Shown here one piece after another: positions 53,323 through 62,394 of a DNA stretch of 64,000 nt; position 1 is the stretch's first letter; every line of letters begins with the position of its first letter. A program made the position numbers and the translations under genes. The DNA is from an uncultured Clostridia bacterium. Lineage in GTDB: Bacteria > Bacillota > Clostridia > Christensenellales > UBA1242. The DNA lies in NCBI GenBank assembly GCA_934778125.1, contig CAKVOF010000001.1, positions 1 through 64,000 of the forward strand, in the 5' to 3' direction. A model generated the notes under the pieces. The model was not told the origin of the DNA. It made no database searches and saw nothing but the letters and a program-made list of their open reading frames with translations.

Positions 53323-56013
53323 TTAATCATTTCGCTTAATTTGGCTCAAATCGAACCACTTGATAAACGCTGAATACACAGGATATGCAGTTTCCACAAA
53401 CACAACAATAAACAAAATATTTTGAAGTGATAGATTAACGTATTCAAAGAAACTAAAAGGAATAAAGTTTAATGCTAAGATTAATAGGATTAATGAGCCC
53501 ATAAACAATGCCCCTCTATACACATTGAAAGGTTTGCAAAGCCTTAGAAGCACAATTAACCCAGTAAACGTAACTGTTAATGAAGCCATAGTAACGTATT
53601 CTTCAATAGAAGTAACAAAATTAAATTTATAAACTAAATAGCAAGCCATAAAACCAACAGTGAAAAGAAGCCCAGCGGGAAGTGATTTTGCCATCAAGTT
53701 TCTTAAGAAATTACCATTAATTCTATCGGCGTTTGGTTGCAACGCCAAGAAGAATGATGGGATTCCCACAACCAAAGTTTCAAGTAAGATTAAATGGTTC
53801 GTTATAAACGGATAATCCGAACCTAAAAGTGGCATAATTAACGCCACAAGCGCCACAAAAATTGTTTTCATTAAGAATAAAGATGATGAGTTTTGAACGT
53901 TGTTAACAACTCTTCTTCCTTCTGCCACCACGCTTGGCATACAACTAAAGTTACTATCAAGTAACACTAAGTTGCTCACGTGCCTAGCCGCTTCCGAACC
54001 GCTCGCCATCGCAATTGAACAATCCGCTTCTTTTAAGGCTAAAATGTCGTTAACGCCATCGCCAGTCATCGCAACTTTATGCCCTTTATTTTTAAGCGCT
54101 TTCACAATAATGCATTTTTGCTCTGGAGAAACTCTTCCAAAAATGGTGTAGTTATCAACCGCTTGCATAACTTGCTCATCGTTTAACCCTTCCAAACTGA
54201 TATATCTTTCGGCGTTCTCAACACCAACACGTTTGCTTACTTCACTAACAGTGATAGGGTTATCTCCCGATATAATTTTTATCTCAACCCCATTTTCTTT
54301 AAACCATCTAATAGTTTCTTCAGCATCTTCTCTAATATGATCCTCAATAACCATAAGTGCTATAGGTGTTTTGCTTGCTGGAAGCTTATCGTTTATTATC
54401 TCACCATCACACTTTGCCAACATAAGAACTCTAAAGCCTTTGCTAGCATAGGTTTTCACTTGACTATCAATTTCCTTATTTTTAACCTTATATATAAATT
54501 CTGGCGCACCAAAAGCATATGTTTCACCGTTTTTGAAAGTAACCGCACTGAGTTTTCTTGAACTTGTGAATGGTAAAACCGTTTTAGCGGTGAATTCTTT
54601 ACTATAACCAAAGTGGTTTGCCAGCGCCCTAGATGTTGCATTGTTGTCATCTAATGCGGTTAGCATTGAGCCCACAATATCACCAATTGGTGTGGATAGC
54701 AAATTATTGATTTGAATAACAGTGTTAACTTTCATTGTTCCATCTGTTATTGTGCCTGTTTTATCTAAACACAACACATCAGTTCTTGCAAGCATTTCAA
54801 TTGAGTAAAGGTCTTGCACCAATGTTCTTTTCTTTGCAAGCTTAATAACACCCGTTGCAAGAGCCAAACTTGTTAGTAAAAACATTCCCGCTGGAATAAC
54901 ACCAATTATAACACCAGCAGTTCTTTTAATAGTGTAGGCAATTGTTGCCCCATCTTTAACAATATTATAATAAGTTAAAATTGCTAGCGGAATTATTGCA
55001 AGACCAATAACCCTAATAACCAATCTCATACTTTTCAATAATTCGCTTTGTGGTTTTTTAAATTGAGTGGCTTTTTGAGATAGTTTAGAAACATAAGTTT
55101 TGCCACCAACTTTCTCAGCCCTTGCCACACACTTTCCACCAACAACAAACGAGCCAGCATAAATAGTATCGCCTTTGCGTTTCTTAACAGGAACACTTTC
55201 ACCCGTTAACATACTCTCATTAACTTCTAATTCACCATCTAAAATTAAGCAATCCGCACAAATTTGTTTTCCAGTTGAAAACTTCAAAATATCATCTAAC
55301 ACAACTTCATCAGACTTTATTTCTTGCTCTAATCCATCACGAACAACTTTAACGAGTGGGTTTACCACAAGCTTAATTTTTTCAATTGTTTTTTTCGCTT
55401 TAATTTCCTGAATAATTCCAATAAGAATGTTGGCAACCACAATGAATAAAAAGAAAACATTTGAATAAGCCCCAACAGCAACTAAGGCACCAGCAACTAA
55501 AAAACACAACAAGTTGAAAAATGTTAACACATTCGTTAAGATAATTTTCATATAAGATTTTTTATTTTTATCTTTAACAGCATTTACTAAACCTTTAGAC
55601 TTTCTTTCATCAACTTGGCTAGAGTTTAAACCAGCAGAAATACTAGGATTAAACCTTTTGATTTCTTCTTTTTTACTCTCCTTTTTCGCACGCCTTTTTG
55701 TGTGTGGTTGAATAATCACAACTGAGCTTTCAATATCATTTGCACTTTTAACCGCCACCCTTTTTTGCCTGTTTTCTTTGCTACCTTTAGCATTAATTTC
55801 ATCTTGGCTTTTATAATCGCTTGCCACGTCCGCTTGATTTTCATACGCTGTTTCATTTTCAATATTTTCTAAGTTTGTGGCACTTCCATCTATCAAAACA
55901 TCATATTTTTGCTCGTTATCTTTCATATTAACCTTTGCATTATTTTCATCTAGTGGTGTTTGATAATTTTTAACTTTTTTATTCTTAAATTTTTTATCGC
56001 GTTTTTTGACCAT
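53323..56013 (-). CDS. P-type cation-transporting ATPase
   Basis: An 896-residue HAD-type P-ATPase. A hydrophilic, highly charged N-terminal extension of about 150 residues is unusual. It is followed by M1-M2, the A domain with T-G-E-S (about 270-273), the M4 ion site V-I-P-A-G (about 372-376), the phosphorylation site D417-K-T-G-T, the K-G/ATP region and G-D-G-V-N-D. About six further C-terminal helices follow. The M4 sequence and overall layout resemble the CtpE-like group of bacterial ATPases, where calcium transport is reported for the mycobacterial member; transport of Ca2+ or Mg2+ here is inference. First gene of the operon; the leader of about 74 nt follows a recognisable promoter. Confidence 0.88.
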   Translation of the reverse strand: MVKKRDKKFKNKKVKNYQTPLDENNAKVNMKDNEQKYDVLIDGSATNLENIENETAYENQADVASDYKSQDEINAKGSKENRQKRVAVKSANDIESSVVIIQPHTKRRAKKESKKEEIKRFNPSISAGLNSSQVDERKSKGLVNAVKDKNKKSYMKIILTNVLTFFNLLCFLVAGALVAVGAYSNVFFLFIVVANILIGIIQEIKAKKTIEKIKLVVNPLVKVVRDGLEQEIKSDEVVLDDILKFSTGKQICADCLILDGELEVNESMLTGESVPVKKRKGDTIYAGSFVVGGKCVARAEKVGGKTYVSKLSQKATQFKKPQSELLKSMRLVIRVIGLAIIPLAILTYYNIVKDGATIAYTIKRTAGVIIGVIPAGMFLLTSLALATGVIKLAKKRTLVQDLYSIEMLARTDVLCLDKTGTITDGTMKVNTVIQINNLLSTPIGDIVGSMLTALDDNNATSRALANHFGYSKEFTAKTVLPFTSSRKLSAVTFKNGETYAFGAPEFIYKVKNKEIDSQVKTYASKGFRVLMLAKCDGEIINDKLPASKTPIALMVIEDHIREDAEETIRWFKENGVEIKIISGDNPITVSEVSKRVGVENAERYISLEGLNDEQVMQAVDNYTIFGRVSPEQKCIIVKALKNKGHKVAMTGDGVNDILALKEADCSIAMASGSEAARHVSNLVLLDSNFSCMPSVVAEGRRVVNNVQNSSSLFLMKTIFVALVALIMPLLGSDYPFITNHLILLETLVVGIPSFFLALQPNADRINGNFLRNLMAKSLPAGLLFTVGFMACYLVYKFNFVTSIEEYVTMASLTVTFTGLIVLLRLCKPFNVYRGALFMGSLILLILALNFIPFSFFEYVNLSLQNILFIVVFVETAYPVYSAFIKWFDLSQIKRND

Positions 56014-56093
56014 TGCATCACCTTTTAGTGTTCTAAATCAAAAATAATTATCTCTTAACTACTCTTAAAAGACAATTTTCAGACTCACTTTAA

Positions 56094-56122
56094 ATTTTAC
56101 TAAAATTTCCGCTAAATGTAAA
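56094..56122 (-). promoter_or_regulatory. Promoter of the P-type ATPase operon
   Basis: On the minus strand TTTACA (56117-56122), 17-nt spacer, TAAAAT (56094-56099), about 74 nt before the ATG at 56013. Confidence 0.55.
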
Positions 56123-56277
56123 GAAAAAGAATGTTAATAAATGCGATAGTGCATATTAATTAATAAACATCAAACATTTTTTTGCATTAGTAAATCCTCT
56201 CTTAATTTAAACGCACGCTTTTTAATATTTAGTATGGCTATCCTAACCACTAATTTACAATCAAATAGGTTAAAAAC

Positions 56278-56306
56278 TTGCCAAATAAAATTTTCAGTGC
56301 TATACT
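56278..56306 (+). promoter_or_regulatory. Promoter of tyrS
   Basis: TTGCCA (56278-56283), 17-nt spacer, TATACT (56301-56306) preceded by TGC. The leader is only about 26 nt, so there is no room for a T-box. The rest of the 56014-56338 gap shows no gene. Confidence 0.65.
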
Positions 56307-56338
56307 TTTGCCATAATAATATATAAAAGGAAAAAGTT

Positions 56339-57517
56339 ATGGCAAAAATAACCGCTGATGAATTATTAGAAAAAATCAAAAGAGTTGCAACCCATATCTA
56401 CTCAATTGAGGATTTAGAAGAAAAAATTAAAAGTGGCAAAAAATTAAGAATAAAATTTGGTGCAGATCCATCAAGGCCAGACCTTCACCTTGGCCACACT
56501 GTTCCACTAAGAGTTTTAAAAGCTTTCCAAGATGCTGGCCACGAAGTTGTGTTTTTGATTGGTGACTTCACCGCTATGATTGGCGATCCATCTGGTAAAA
56601 GCAAAACTCGCCCAAGCCTTTCATTTGAAGAAACCCGAAAAAATTCTGAAACATACATCAATCAAGTTGTTAAGATTCTTGATATTGATAAAATTAAAGT
56701 GGTGTATAACTCTGAATGGCTATCTAAAATGAGTTTTGAAGATGTTTTGAAACTTGGTGCTAAATATACCGTTGCAAGATTGCTGGAGCGTGATGACTTT
56801 GCAAAAAGGCTTGCCGAGCAAAAACCTATTGGAGTTCACGAAATGTTTTACCCATTGATGCAAGGTTATGATTCTGTGGCTTTAAATTGCGACATTGAAA
56901 TTGGTGGAACTGACCAAACATTTAACGTGTTAGTTGGAAGAGAGCTTCAAAGAGATTATAACCAAACTCCTCAAACCGTTATCACTTTCCCTCTTCTAGT
57001 TGGATTAGATGGCGTTGAAAAAATGAGTAAAAGTTTGGGGAACTATATAGGAATTTCTGAAGATGCTGAAACTATGTTTGAAAAAGCAATGAAGATTCAA
57101 GATGGCGTTCTTGAAACTTATTTTGAACTAACCACCGATTATGATTTAGATAAAGCAAAAGACTTAATCAAAAACGATATAATTGAAGCACACGTGGAGT
57201 ATGCAAAAACAATCGTTGAGATGTATCACTCAAAAGAAGATGCAGTTAGAGCATATGAAAGATATAAGCAAGTGGCGAGTGGTGGCGTTCCAACAAACGT
57301 GGAAGAAACAAAAATTGGTAAAGATAAAGCAACTTTAATTGAATGCATTATGGCAAGTGGCCTTTGCAAAAGCACAAGTGAAGCTAGAAGATTAATCCAA
57401 GGAAACGGCGTTAAAGTTAATGGAGCTATTTGCACAAACTTCAACGAAGAATTGGATTTAACAAAAGAAACAATTATTCAAAAAGGCAAAAATAAATTTT
57501 TTAAAGCAGTTAAGTAA
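56339..57517 (+). CDS. tyrS: Tyrosyl-tRNA synthetase
   Basis: A 392-residue class I synthetase. The HIGH motif appears as H-L-G-H in D-P-S-R-P-D-L-H-L-G-H, and the KMSKS loop is K-M-S-K-S-L-G. The tyrosine-binding segment includes Y-P-L-M-Q-G-Y-D-S and Q-x-F-N. A C-terminal S4 RNA-binding domain (about 325-390, S-E-A-R-R-L-I-Q) is present. Overall it resembles the TyrRS type that begins F-G-A-D-P-S, common in thermophiles and various Firmicutes, rather than the B. stearothermophilus TyrS type. It is followed by a small membrane-protein gene 118 nt downstream, possibly in the same transcript. Confidence 0.93.
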   Translation: MAKITADELLEKIKRVATHIYSIEDLEEKIKSGKKLRIKFGADPSRPDLHLGHTVPLRVLKAFQDAGHEVVFLIGDFTAMIGDPSGKSKTRPSLSFEETRKNSETYINQVVKILDIDKIKVVYNSEWLSKMSFEDVLKLGAKYTVARLLERDDFAKRLAEQKPIGVHEMFYPLMQGYDSVALNCDIEIGGTDQTFNVLVGRELQRDYNQTPQTVITFPLLVGLDGVEKMSKSLGNYIGISEDAETMFEKAMKIQDGVLETYFELTTDYDLDKAKDLIKNDIIEAHVEYAKTIVEMYHSKEDAVRAYERYKQVASGGVPTNVEETKIGKDKATLIECIMASGLCKSTSEARRLIQGNGVKVNGAICTNFNEELDLTKETIIQKGKNKFFKAVK

Positions 57518-57635
57518 AAAATTTTAAAACAACTATTTATTTTAAAGCAATAGTAAGTTTTAAAATATCGTATACAATAGTAACAATATGTTTTAGTTTT
57601 TCATAAATAACAAAAGAAAAACATAAGGGGGAATT

Positions 57636-58073
57636 ATGAAAATCTCAACAAAATGGAAAAATATTATTGCGTGGGTTTCAAGTTTTGTTGGAACAATTGC
57701 ATTTATTTTGGTTGGCGGATATATTTGGCAAAAAGGAACTGAGGAAGAAAAAAAGAATCTTAAAAATGTGTTTATAGTGCATTTAGTGTTTATAGCAATT
57801 GGCGCCCTAATCACTTTGGTGGATACCCTTGCATTTTCAATTTGTGGTGCATCATACTCTAGCGGATTCTATAATTTTTGGAGAATTTTCAAAGCGTTAG
57901 TGGTTATTGCAAGTTTAATAACTCACTTAGTGTTCGTTATAATTGAACTAACAAAAAAGGAATTTTCAGCAAACTCAAACGAAACAAAAACGCAAACTTT
58001 AGAATCAAAACAAACTAAAGTTAAAACAACTAAAATTTCTGAAAACACAGACACAGAAAAAAGTGAAAATTAA
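57636..58073 (+). CDS. Small membrane protein of unknown function
   Basis: A 145-residue protein with three hydrophobic segments (about 10-30, 45-70, 82-110), a cytoplasm-facing loop, and a hydrophilic, Thr/Lys/Glu-rich tail of about 35 residues. A strong AAGGGGG ribosome site lies before the ATG. I do not recognise it; the general shape is typical of small uncharacterised clostridial membrane proteins. A terminator follows directly. Confidence 0.7.
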   Translation: MKISTKWKNIIAWVSSFVGTIAFILVGGYIWQKGTEEEKKNLKNVFIVHLVFIAIGALITLVDTLAFSICGASYSSGFYNFWRIFKALVVIASLITHLVFVIIELTKKEFSANSNETKTQTLESKQTKVKTTKISENTDTEKSEN

Positions 58074-58086
58074 TAAAATTGTTTAA

Positions 58087-58123
58087 ATACAAAAACTCCT
58101 AATTGAATTAGGAGTTTTTGTAT
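58087..58123 (+). terminator. Terminator after the small membrane protein gene
   Basis: Long perfect palindrome around CTCCTAATT/AATTAGGAG with flanking A and T runs, 14 nt after the stop. Confidence 0.8.
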
Positions 58124-58183
58124 TCTCAGTGATTTTTTAATTATAAAACACTCTTTCATTAAACTATAATCTTTAAAATAAAA

Positions 58184-58391
58184 CTAGTCCACTATGTGGA
58201 CTAGCTATGATTATTTCATAAAATCATCTTTTATCAAACTACAGTCTTTAAAAAACTAGTCCACTATGGTGGACTAGCCTTTCTTTATAAAAAACACCTT
58301 TATGATCTAGTCCGCTATTGTGAACTAGCCTTTCTTAACAGAACCCATCTCTCTAACAAAACTAGTCCACAAAATATGAGGACTAGTTTTG
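58184..58391. repeat. Four tandem CTAGTCC hairpins
   Basis: Four short palindromes based on CTAGTCCAC..GTGGACTAG lie at 58184-58204, 58256-58277, 58307-58328 and 58362-58387. The first two have perfect 9-bp arms; the third and fourth have substitutions. Flanks also share pieces (TCTTT.ATCAAACTA, CAGTCTTTAAAA), so whole units were duplicated. They fill the 373-bp gap between convergent genes and may serve as clustered terminators or be a repeat element. Confidence 0.75.
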
Positions 58392-58446
58392 ATTTAATAA
58401 TTAAATCATTTTTAGCAAACTATGAATTAGTTTAACTTTAACGCAT

Positions 58447-61400
58447 TTAATCATTTCGAGCAATCTCTATCATAACCTTGCAATCATCAAGTTCCACTGG
58501 AATTGAAATATCGCAAGACTCTAATTTTTCTTTAGCGAAAGACAATGTTTCGTTGCAAATCATATTTAAAGTTTTCTCATCGAAAGAAATTCCTGAAATT
58601 GAAATATTGATTCTATCTGTTATTCTGCAATTAATTTTTTTTCTTGCATCTTGAATGGTTCTAATAATATCTCTTGCAATTCCCTCATTTTTTAACTCAT
58701 CGGTTATGGTGGTATCTAGTGAAACAACTATTCCATTTTCGCTAGCCACTTGCTTACCTTCTTTTGCAATAAATGATAAGAAAATAATTGATTTATTATA
58801 TAACCTTTCTTCTCCGCCAATTGAAACCAACACGCCTTTTTCATCGAACTTATAGTTTCCGCATTTAATCGCCTTAATCAAGTCACCCATTTTATCTGGG
58901 TATAGGCTTCTTATTTCGTTAAAGTTTGGTGCATAATTAACTTTTGCCACATCATCAACATTTTCCAAAACTGAGATTTTCTTAACATTTAATTCTTCTT
59001 TTATAACATCAAAAAACTCCGCAATTTTATCTAATGTTCCTTTACTAGTGCTAGCAACCATCATTTCACCTAATGGCTGGCGATTTTTGATATTACTCTT
59101 ATTCCTAATATTTCTTCCAAGATAAATAACATTTTGAACTAGCTCAATTTGTTTTAATAGGTCATCGTTTTTAAATGTTTTTGGCACATCTACCCAATTA
59201 GATAGATGCACAGATTCACTCTCTGGAACAAGATTTTTATAAACTTCTTCTGCAATAATTGGTGCAACAGGTGCAAGCAATTTAGAAATAACAACTAAAA
59301 CATAATACAACGTTTCAAAAGCATCTTTCTTATCTTTTGAAAAACCATTACTCCAAAATCTTCTTCTCGACCTTCTAATATACCAGTTAGTTAAGCCATC
59401 AATGAGTTCTGCAAGTTCCCCAACATAGCAATCAACTTCATAGTTATCCATATGCTTTTTGATGCTCTTTTCCACATTATATAATTTTGCAAGCAACCAT
59501 TTATCAAGTTGATTATCTGAATTTGGAGCAACCAAATCTTTTTGATAAAAGTCATCAATGTTTGCATAAGAAACAAAGAATTTGCAAGCATTCCAGAAAG
59601 GCAAAATAATTTGTTGATACGCCTCTTGAATGCCCTCATCATCAAATTGCAAGTCACCAATTAGCATTGCTTTTGTTTGATATAAATAAAGCCTAAAAGC
59701 ATCAGTGCCGTATTTCTTCATAAGTTCCATAGGATCGGTGTAGTTTTTTGAAGACTTAGAAAGCTTTTTACCATCTTTAGCCAAAATTGTTCCGTGAACA
59801 ACGCAATTTTTGAAAGCAGGCTTATCAAACAAAGCAACAGACAACACGTGAAGATAATAAAACCAGCAACGAATTTGACCAGTGTATTCCACAACAAAAT
59901 CACTAGGCAAATGATTTTCAAACCATTCTTTGTTTTCAAAAGGGTAATGCTTTTGTGCAAAAGGCACACTCCCGCTTTCAAACCAGCAATCCAAAACTTC
60001 TGGAACTCTTTTCATTTCTCCGCCACATTTAGGGCATTTGAAAGTAACCTTATCCATAAATTGGCGATGCAAGTTGGTTAGCCTTATTCCGCTAACTTTC
60101 TCAATTTCATCAACGCTTCCTAAAACTTTTTCTTCTCCACAATCTTCACAATGCCAAATAGGAATTGGCGTGCTCCAATAGCGGTTTCTAGAAATATTCC
60201 AATCTCTTGCACCCTCAAGCCAGTTCCCAAAACGGCCGTGTTTCACAGTTTCAGGAATCCAATTAATTTCCTCGTTTTTCTTAATCAACTCATCTTTAAT
60301 TTTGTCGATATTAAAATAATATGCATCCATCGCTTTATAAATTAATGGGCGTTTGCATCTCCAGCAATGTGGATAATTATGCTCTAAAGTTCCATCAGCA
60401 ACTGCTTTCCCGTTGTTATATAAAAATCTAATAACAATCGGATTCATAGCAATAACGTTATCATCACCATTATCATTTTTTAAACCATAAAAATCGGTAA
60501 CAGCTTCAGTGAATCTACCCTTTGAATCAACTGGATTAACAAGATCAATATTATTCTTCTTGCAAGTCCAATAGTCATCTTCACCAAAGGCGGGTGCAGT
60601 ATGAACAATTCCCACACCTTCTTCAGCACCAACATAGTCTGCTAACACAACCTTAAAAGCACCTTTTTCTTTTTTATCAGCAAAATATGGGAAAAGCGGT
60701 TCGTATGTTTTTCCAACTAATTCACCACCCTTGCATTCTTTAATTATAGAAGGTTTTTCACCAAACACTTTTTTAAAATTCGCCAAAGTGTTTTTGCAAG
60801 CAACAAAAATTTCATCGCCAACTTCCACAAACGCATAGTCTAATTTTTCACCAACTGCTAAGCATAAATTTGATGGCAAAGTCCATGGAGTTGTTGTCCA
60901 TGCTAGGAAATACACTTGTTTGCCATTCAATTCAAAATTGTCTGCTTTAAATTTAACTAAAATCCAACGGTCTTGGCGAGGCCTTGTGGAATCTGACTCA
61001 CGAGTATCTGAAATAGAAAGTGATGTTTCACAGTGTGTGCAATATGGGGTAACACGATAATCTCTATATATTAAGCCTTTATCGTAGCAAGTTTTGAACG
61101 CCCACATAACACTTTCCATAAATTCAGGAGTCATAGTTTTGTATGCGTTATCATAATCAACCCAACGAGCCATCTGCCTAACGTATTCACTCCACGCTTC
61201 GTTGTTGTTTGACACAATTTCAAAACATTTATCATTAAACTTTTCAATTCCCAACTCTTGTTCAATTTGGTTTTTATCGGTTATTCCAAGTAAGTTTTCA
61301 GCTTGGTTTTCAATTGGAAGCCCGTGGCAATCCCAACCCCAAACTCTCGGAACACTATAGCCTTGCATAGTCCAATATCTAGCTATCATATCTTTTATAA

Positions 61401-61587
61401 AAGAAACCAAAACTGTTCCGTGATGTGGTTTTCCCGTTGGAAAAGGTGGGCCATCATAGAAAGTTATCTCTTTATTTTTATTTTGATTAACAGACTTTTC
61501 AAATATCTTATTCTTTTCCCAAAAATCAATAACTTTTGGTTGTAATTCTGAATATTGTGGTTTATCATTCATTTCTTTGTAAGCCAT
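58447..61587 (-). CDS. ileS: Isoleucyl-tRNA synthetase, IleS2 (eukaryote-like) type
   Basis: The start is ATG 61587 (1,046 residues), with AGGAG 7 nt upstream; an in-frame TTG at 61593 is too close to that site. The enzyme charges tRNA-Ile and edits Val. The signature around residues 50-62 (P-T-G-K-P-H-H-G-T) and the following W-G-W-D-C-H-G-L-P-I-E match the longer IleS2 type rather than the common bacterial IleS1. The second His of HIGH is Thr58. KMSKS is K-L-S-K-S. The CP1 editing domain, zinc-type C-x2-C pairs and a C-terminal tRNA-binding region are present. IleS2 enzymes are generally mupirocin-tolerant. The promoter is at 61627-61655, with no T-box. Confidence 0.93.
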   Translation of the reverse strand: MAYKEMNDKPQYSELQPKVIDFWEKNKIFEKSVNQNKNKEITFYDGPPFPTGKPHHGTVLVSFIKDMIARYWTMQGYSVPRVWGWDCHGLPIENQAENLLGITDKNQIEQELGIEKFNDKCFEIVSNNNEAWSEYVRQMARWVDYDNAYKTMTPEFMESVMWAFKTCYDKGLIYRDYRVTPYCTHCETSLSISDTRESDSTRPRQDRWILVKFKADNFELNGKQVYFLAWTTTPWTLPSNLCLAVGEKLDYAFVEVGDEIFVACKNTLANFKKVFGEKPSIIKECKGGELVGKTYEPLFPYFADKKEKGAFKVVLADYVGAEEGVGIVHTAPAFGEDDYWTCKKNNIDLVNPVDSKGRFTEAVTDFYGLKNDNGDDNVIAMNPIVIRFLYNNGKAVADGTLEHNYPHCWRCKRPLIYKAMDAYYFNIDKIKDELIKKNEEINWIPETVKHGRFGNWLEGARDWNISRNRYWSTPIPIWHCEDCGEEKVLGSVDEIEKVSGIRLTNLHRQFMDKVTFKCPKCGGEMKRVPEVLDCWFESGSVPFAQKHYPFENKEWFENHLPSDFVVEYTGQIRCWFYYLHVLSVALFDKPAFKNCVVHGTILAKDGKKLSKSSKNYTDPMELMKKYGTDAFRLYLYQTKAMLIGDLQFDDEGIQEAYQQIILPFWNACKFFVSYANIDDFYQKDLVAPNSDNQLDKWLLAKLYNVEKSIKKHMDNYEVDCYVGELAELIDGLTNWYIRRSRRRFWSNGFSKDKKDAFETLYYVLVVISKLLAPVAPIIAEEVYKNLVPESESVHLSNWVDVPKTFKNDDLLKQIELVQNVIYLGRNIRNKSNIKNRQPLGEMMVASTSKGTLDKIAEFFDVIKEELNVKKISVLENVDDVAKVNYAPNFNEIRSLYPDKMGDLIKAIKCGNYKFDEKGVLVSIGGEERLYNKSIIFLSFIAKEGKQVASENGIVVSLDTTITDELKNEGIARDIIRTIQDARKKINCRITDRINISISGISFDEKTLNMICNETLSFAKEKLESCDISIPVELDDCKVMIEIARND

Positions 61588-61626
61588 AAACAAACTCCTT
61601 GCTTAAAACAAAATTGTAATTAAAAC

Positions 61627-61655
61627 ATTATACAATATTTCACTCAAAAATGCAA
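61627..61655 (-). promoter_or_regulatory. Promoter of ileS
   Basis: On the minus strand TTGCAT (61650-61655), 17-nt spacer, TATAAT (61627-61632), about 40 nt upstream of the ATG. Confidence 0.6.
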
Positions 61656-61713
61656 AGCATATTAGCTTTTTATTAAAATAAGTCTAAGGCGGACACAAAC
61701 AGCGAAAAAACAA

Positions 61714-61745
61714 AAAACTAACTCACGATAGCGTGGGTTAGTTTT
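61714..61745 (-). terminator. Terminator after the ftsH-linked small gene
   Basis: Stem AAAACTAACTCACG / CGTGGGTTAGTTTT (one wobble pair) with a 4-nt loop and a T-rich end on the minus strand, about 50 nt after the 61796 stop. Confidence 0.75.
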
Positions 61746-61795
61746 ATAATTTGAGCATTATTTAAAATTAAATTTCAATTAACTTTTAACAAAAA

Positions 61796-62380
61796 TTAAA
61801 CCAATTCGTTAATATAATCAAACAATTCAGCTTGATGGGTTAGGATATTAATTTGATAAGAAGATCTCATAGATGAAGCAAGTGAAACATTCTCAGTTTG
61901 AAAATAAATTTTTGTTTGAGTTAAATAGTCGTTATCTTTAACTTCCATAATAATTGAGTAGAATTTTACTTCAGTGTCATCAATTGTGATGGTTTGTTCG
62001 GTGTTGTATTTGAAAACTAAATGTTTGTTTTCTGTGTTTGTTAAAAGCGAATTAATATTTGAAGATGTTAACGAAACTTTCTTAAGTTCAAAAGACACAT
62101 TATTTGTTTTTTGGAATATAGATGTTAAAACCTTTTCTTTTGATGCTTTATCAACCAACTTTCCAATTTTTGCAAAAATTTCTGGGTCTTTTTCATTAAC
62201 TTCACCTTGCGCTAAAACATCTTTTTCTTTACCTTTTGAATAAACTGTTATTGATGTATAACCCTTTTGTAAATAGTTTGTATATGTTTTAGACACACAA
62301 GCCAAAGTTATAACAACGATAATAAGCGCTAAAACCACACCAACAACTGACCATAATGTAATTTTTTTTCCTGTACTCAT
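61796..62380 (-). CDS. Membrane-anchored protein downstream of ftsH
   Basis: A 194-residue protein with one N-terminal transmembrane helix (about 8-30) and an extracytoplasmic domain of about 160 residues rich in beta-strand and charged segments; no catalytic motif is seen. The arrangement (short cytoplasmic N-terminus, single helix, soluble domain) is that of a signal-anchored protein. It starts 14 nt after the ftsH stop with a GGGG ribosome site and is followed by a terminator, so it is cotranscribed with ftsH. A partner or modulator role for FtsH is inferred from position only. I do not recognise the family. Confidence 0.7.
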   Translation of the reverse strand: MSTGKKITLWSVVGVVLALIIVVITLACVSKTYTNYLQKGYTSITVYSKGKEKDVLAQGEVNEKDPEIFAKIGKLVDKASKEKVLTSIFQKTNNVSFELKKVSLTSSNINSLLTNTENKHLVFKYNTEQTITIDDTEVKFYSIIMEVKDNDYLTQTKIYFQTENVSLASSMRSSYQINILTHQAELFDYINELV

Positions 62381-62394
62381 TTCTCTTTGCCCCT

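Noticed and set aside
58184..58391. CRISPR array
   Set aside because: Only four imperfect palindromes with unequal, related spacers and no cas genes; the repeats are 21-26 bp and diverge from each other.
61588..61593. TTG start for ileS
   Set aside because: It is adjacent to AGGAG; the ATG at 61587 has 7-nt spacing.
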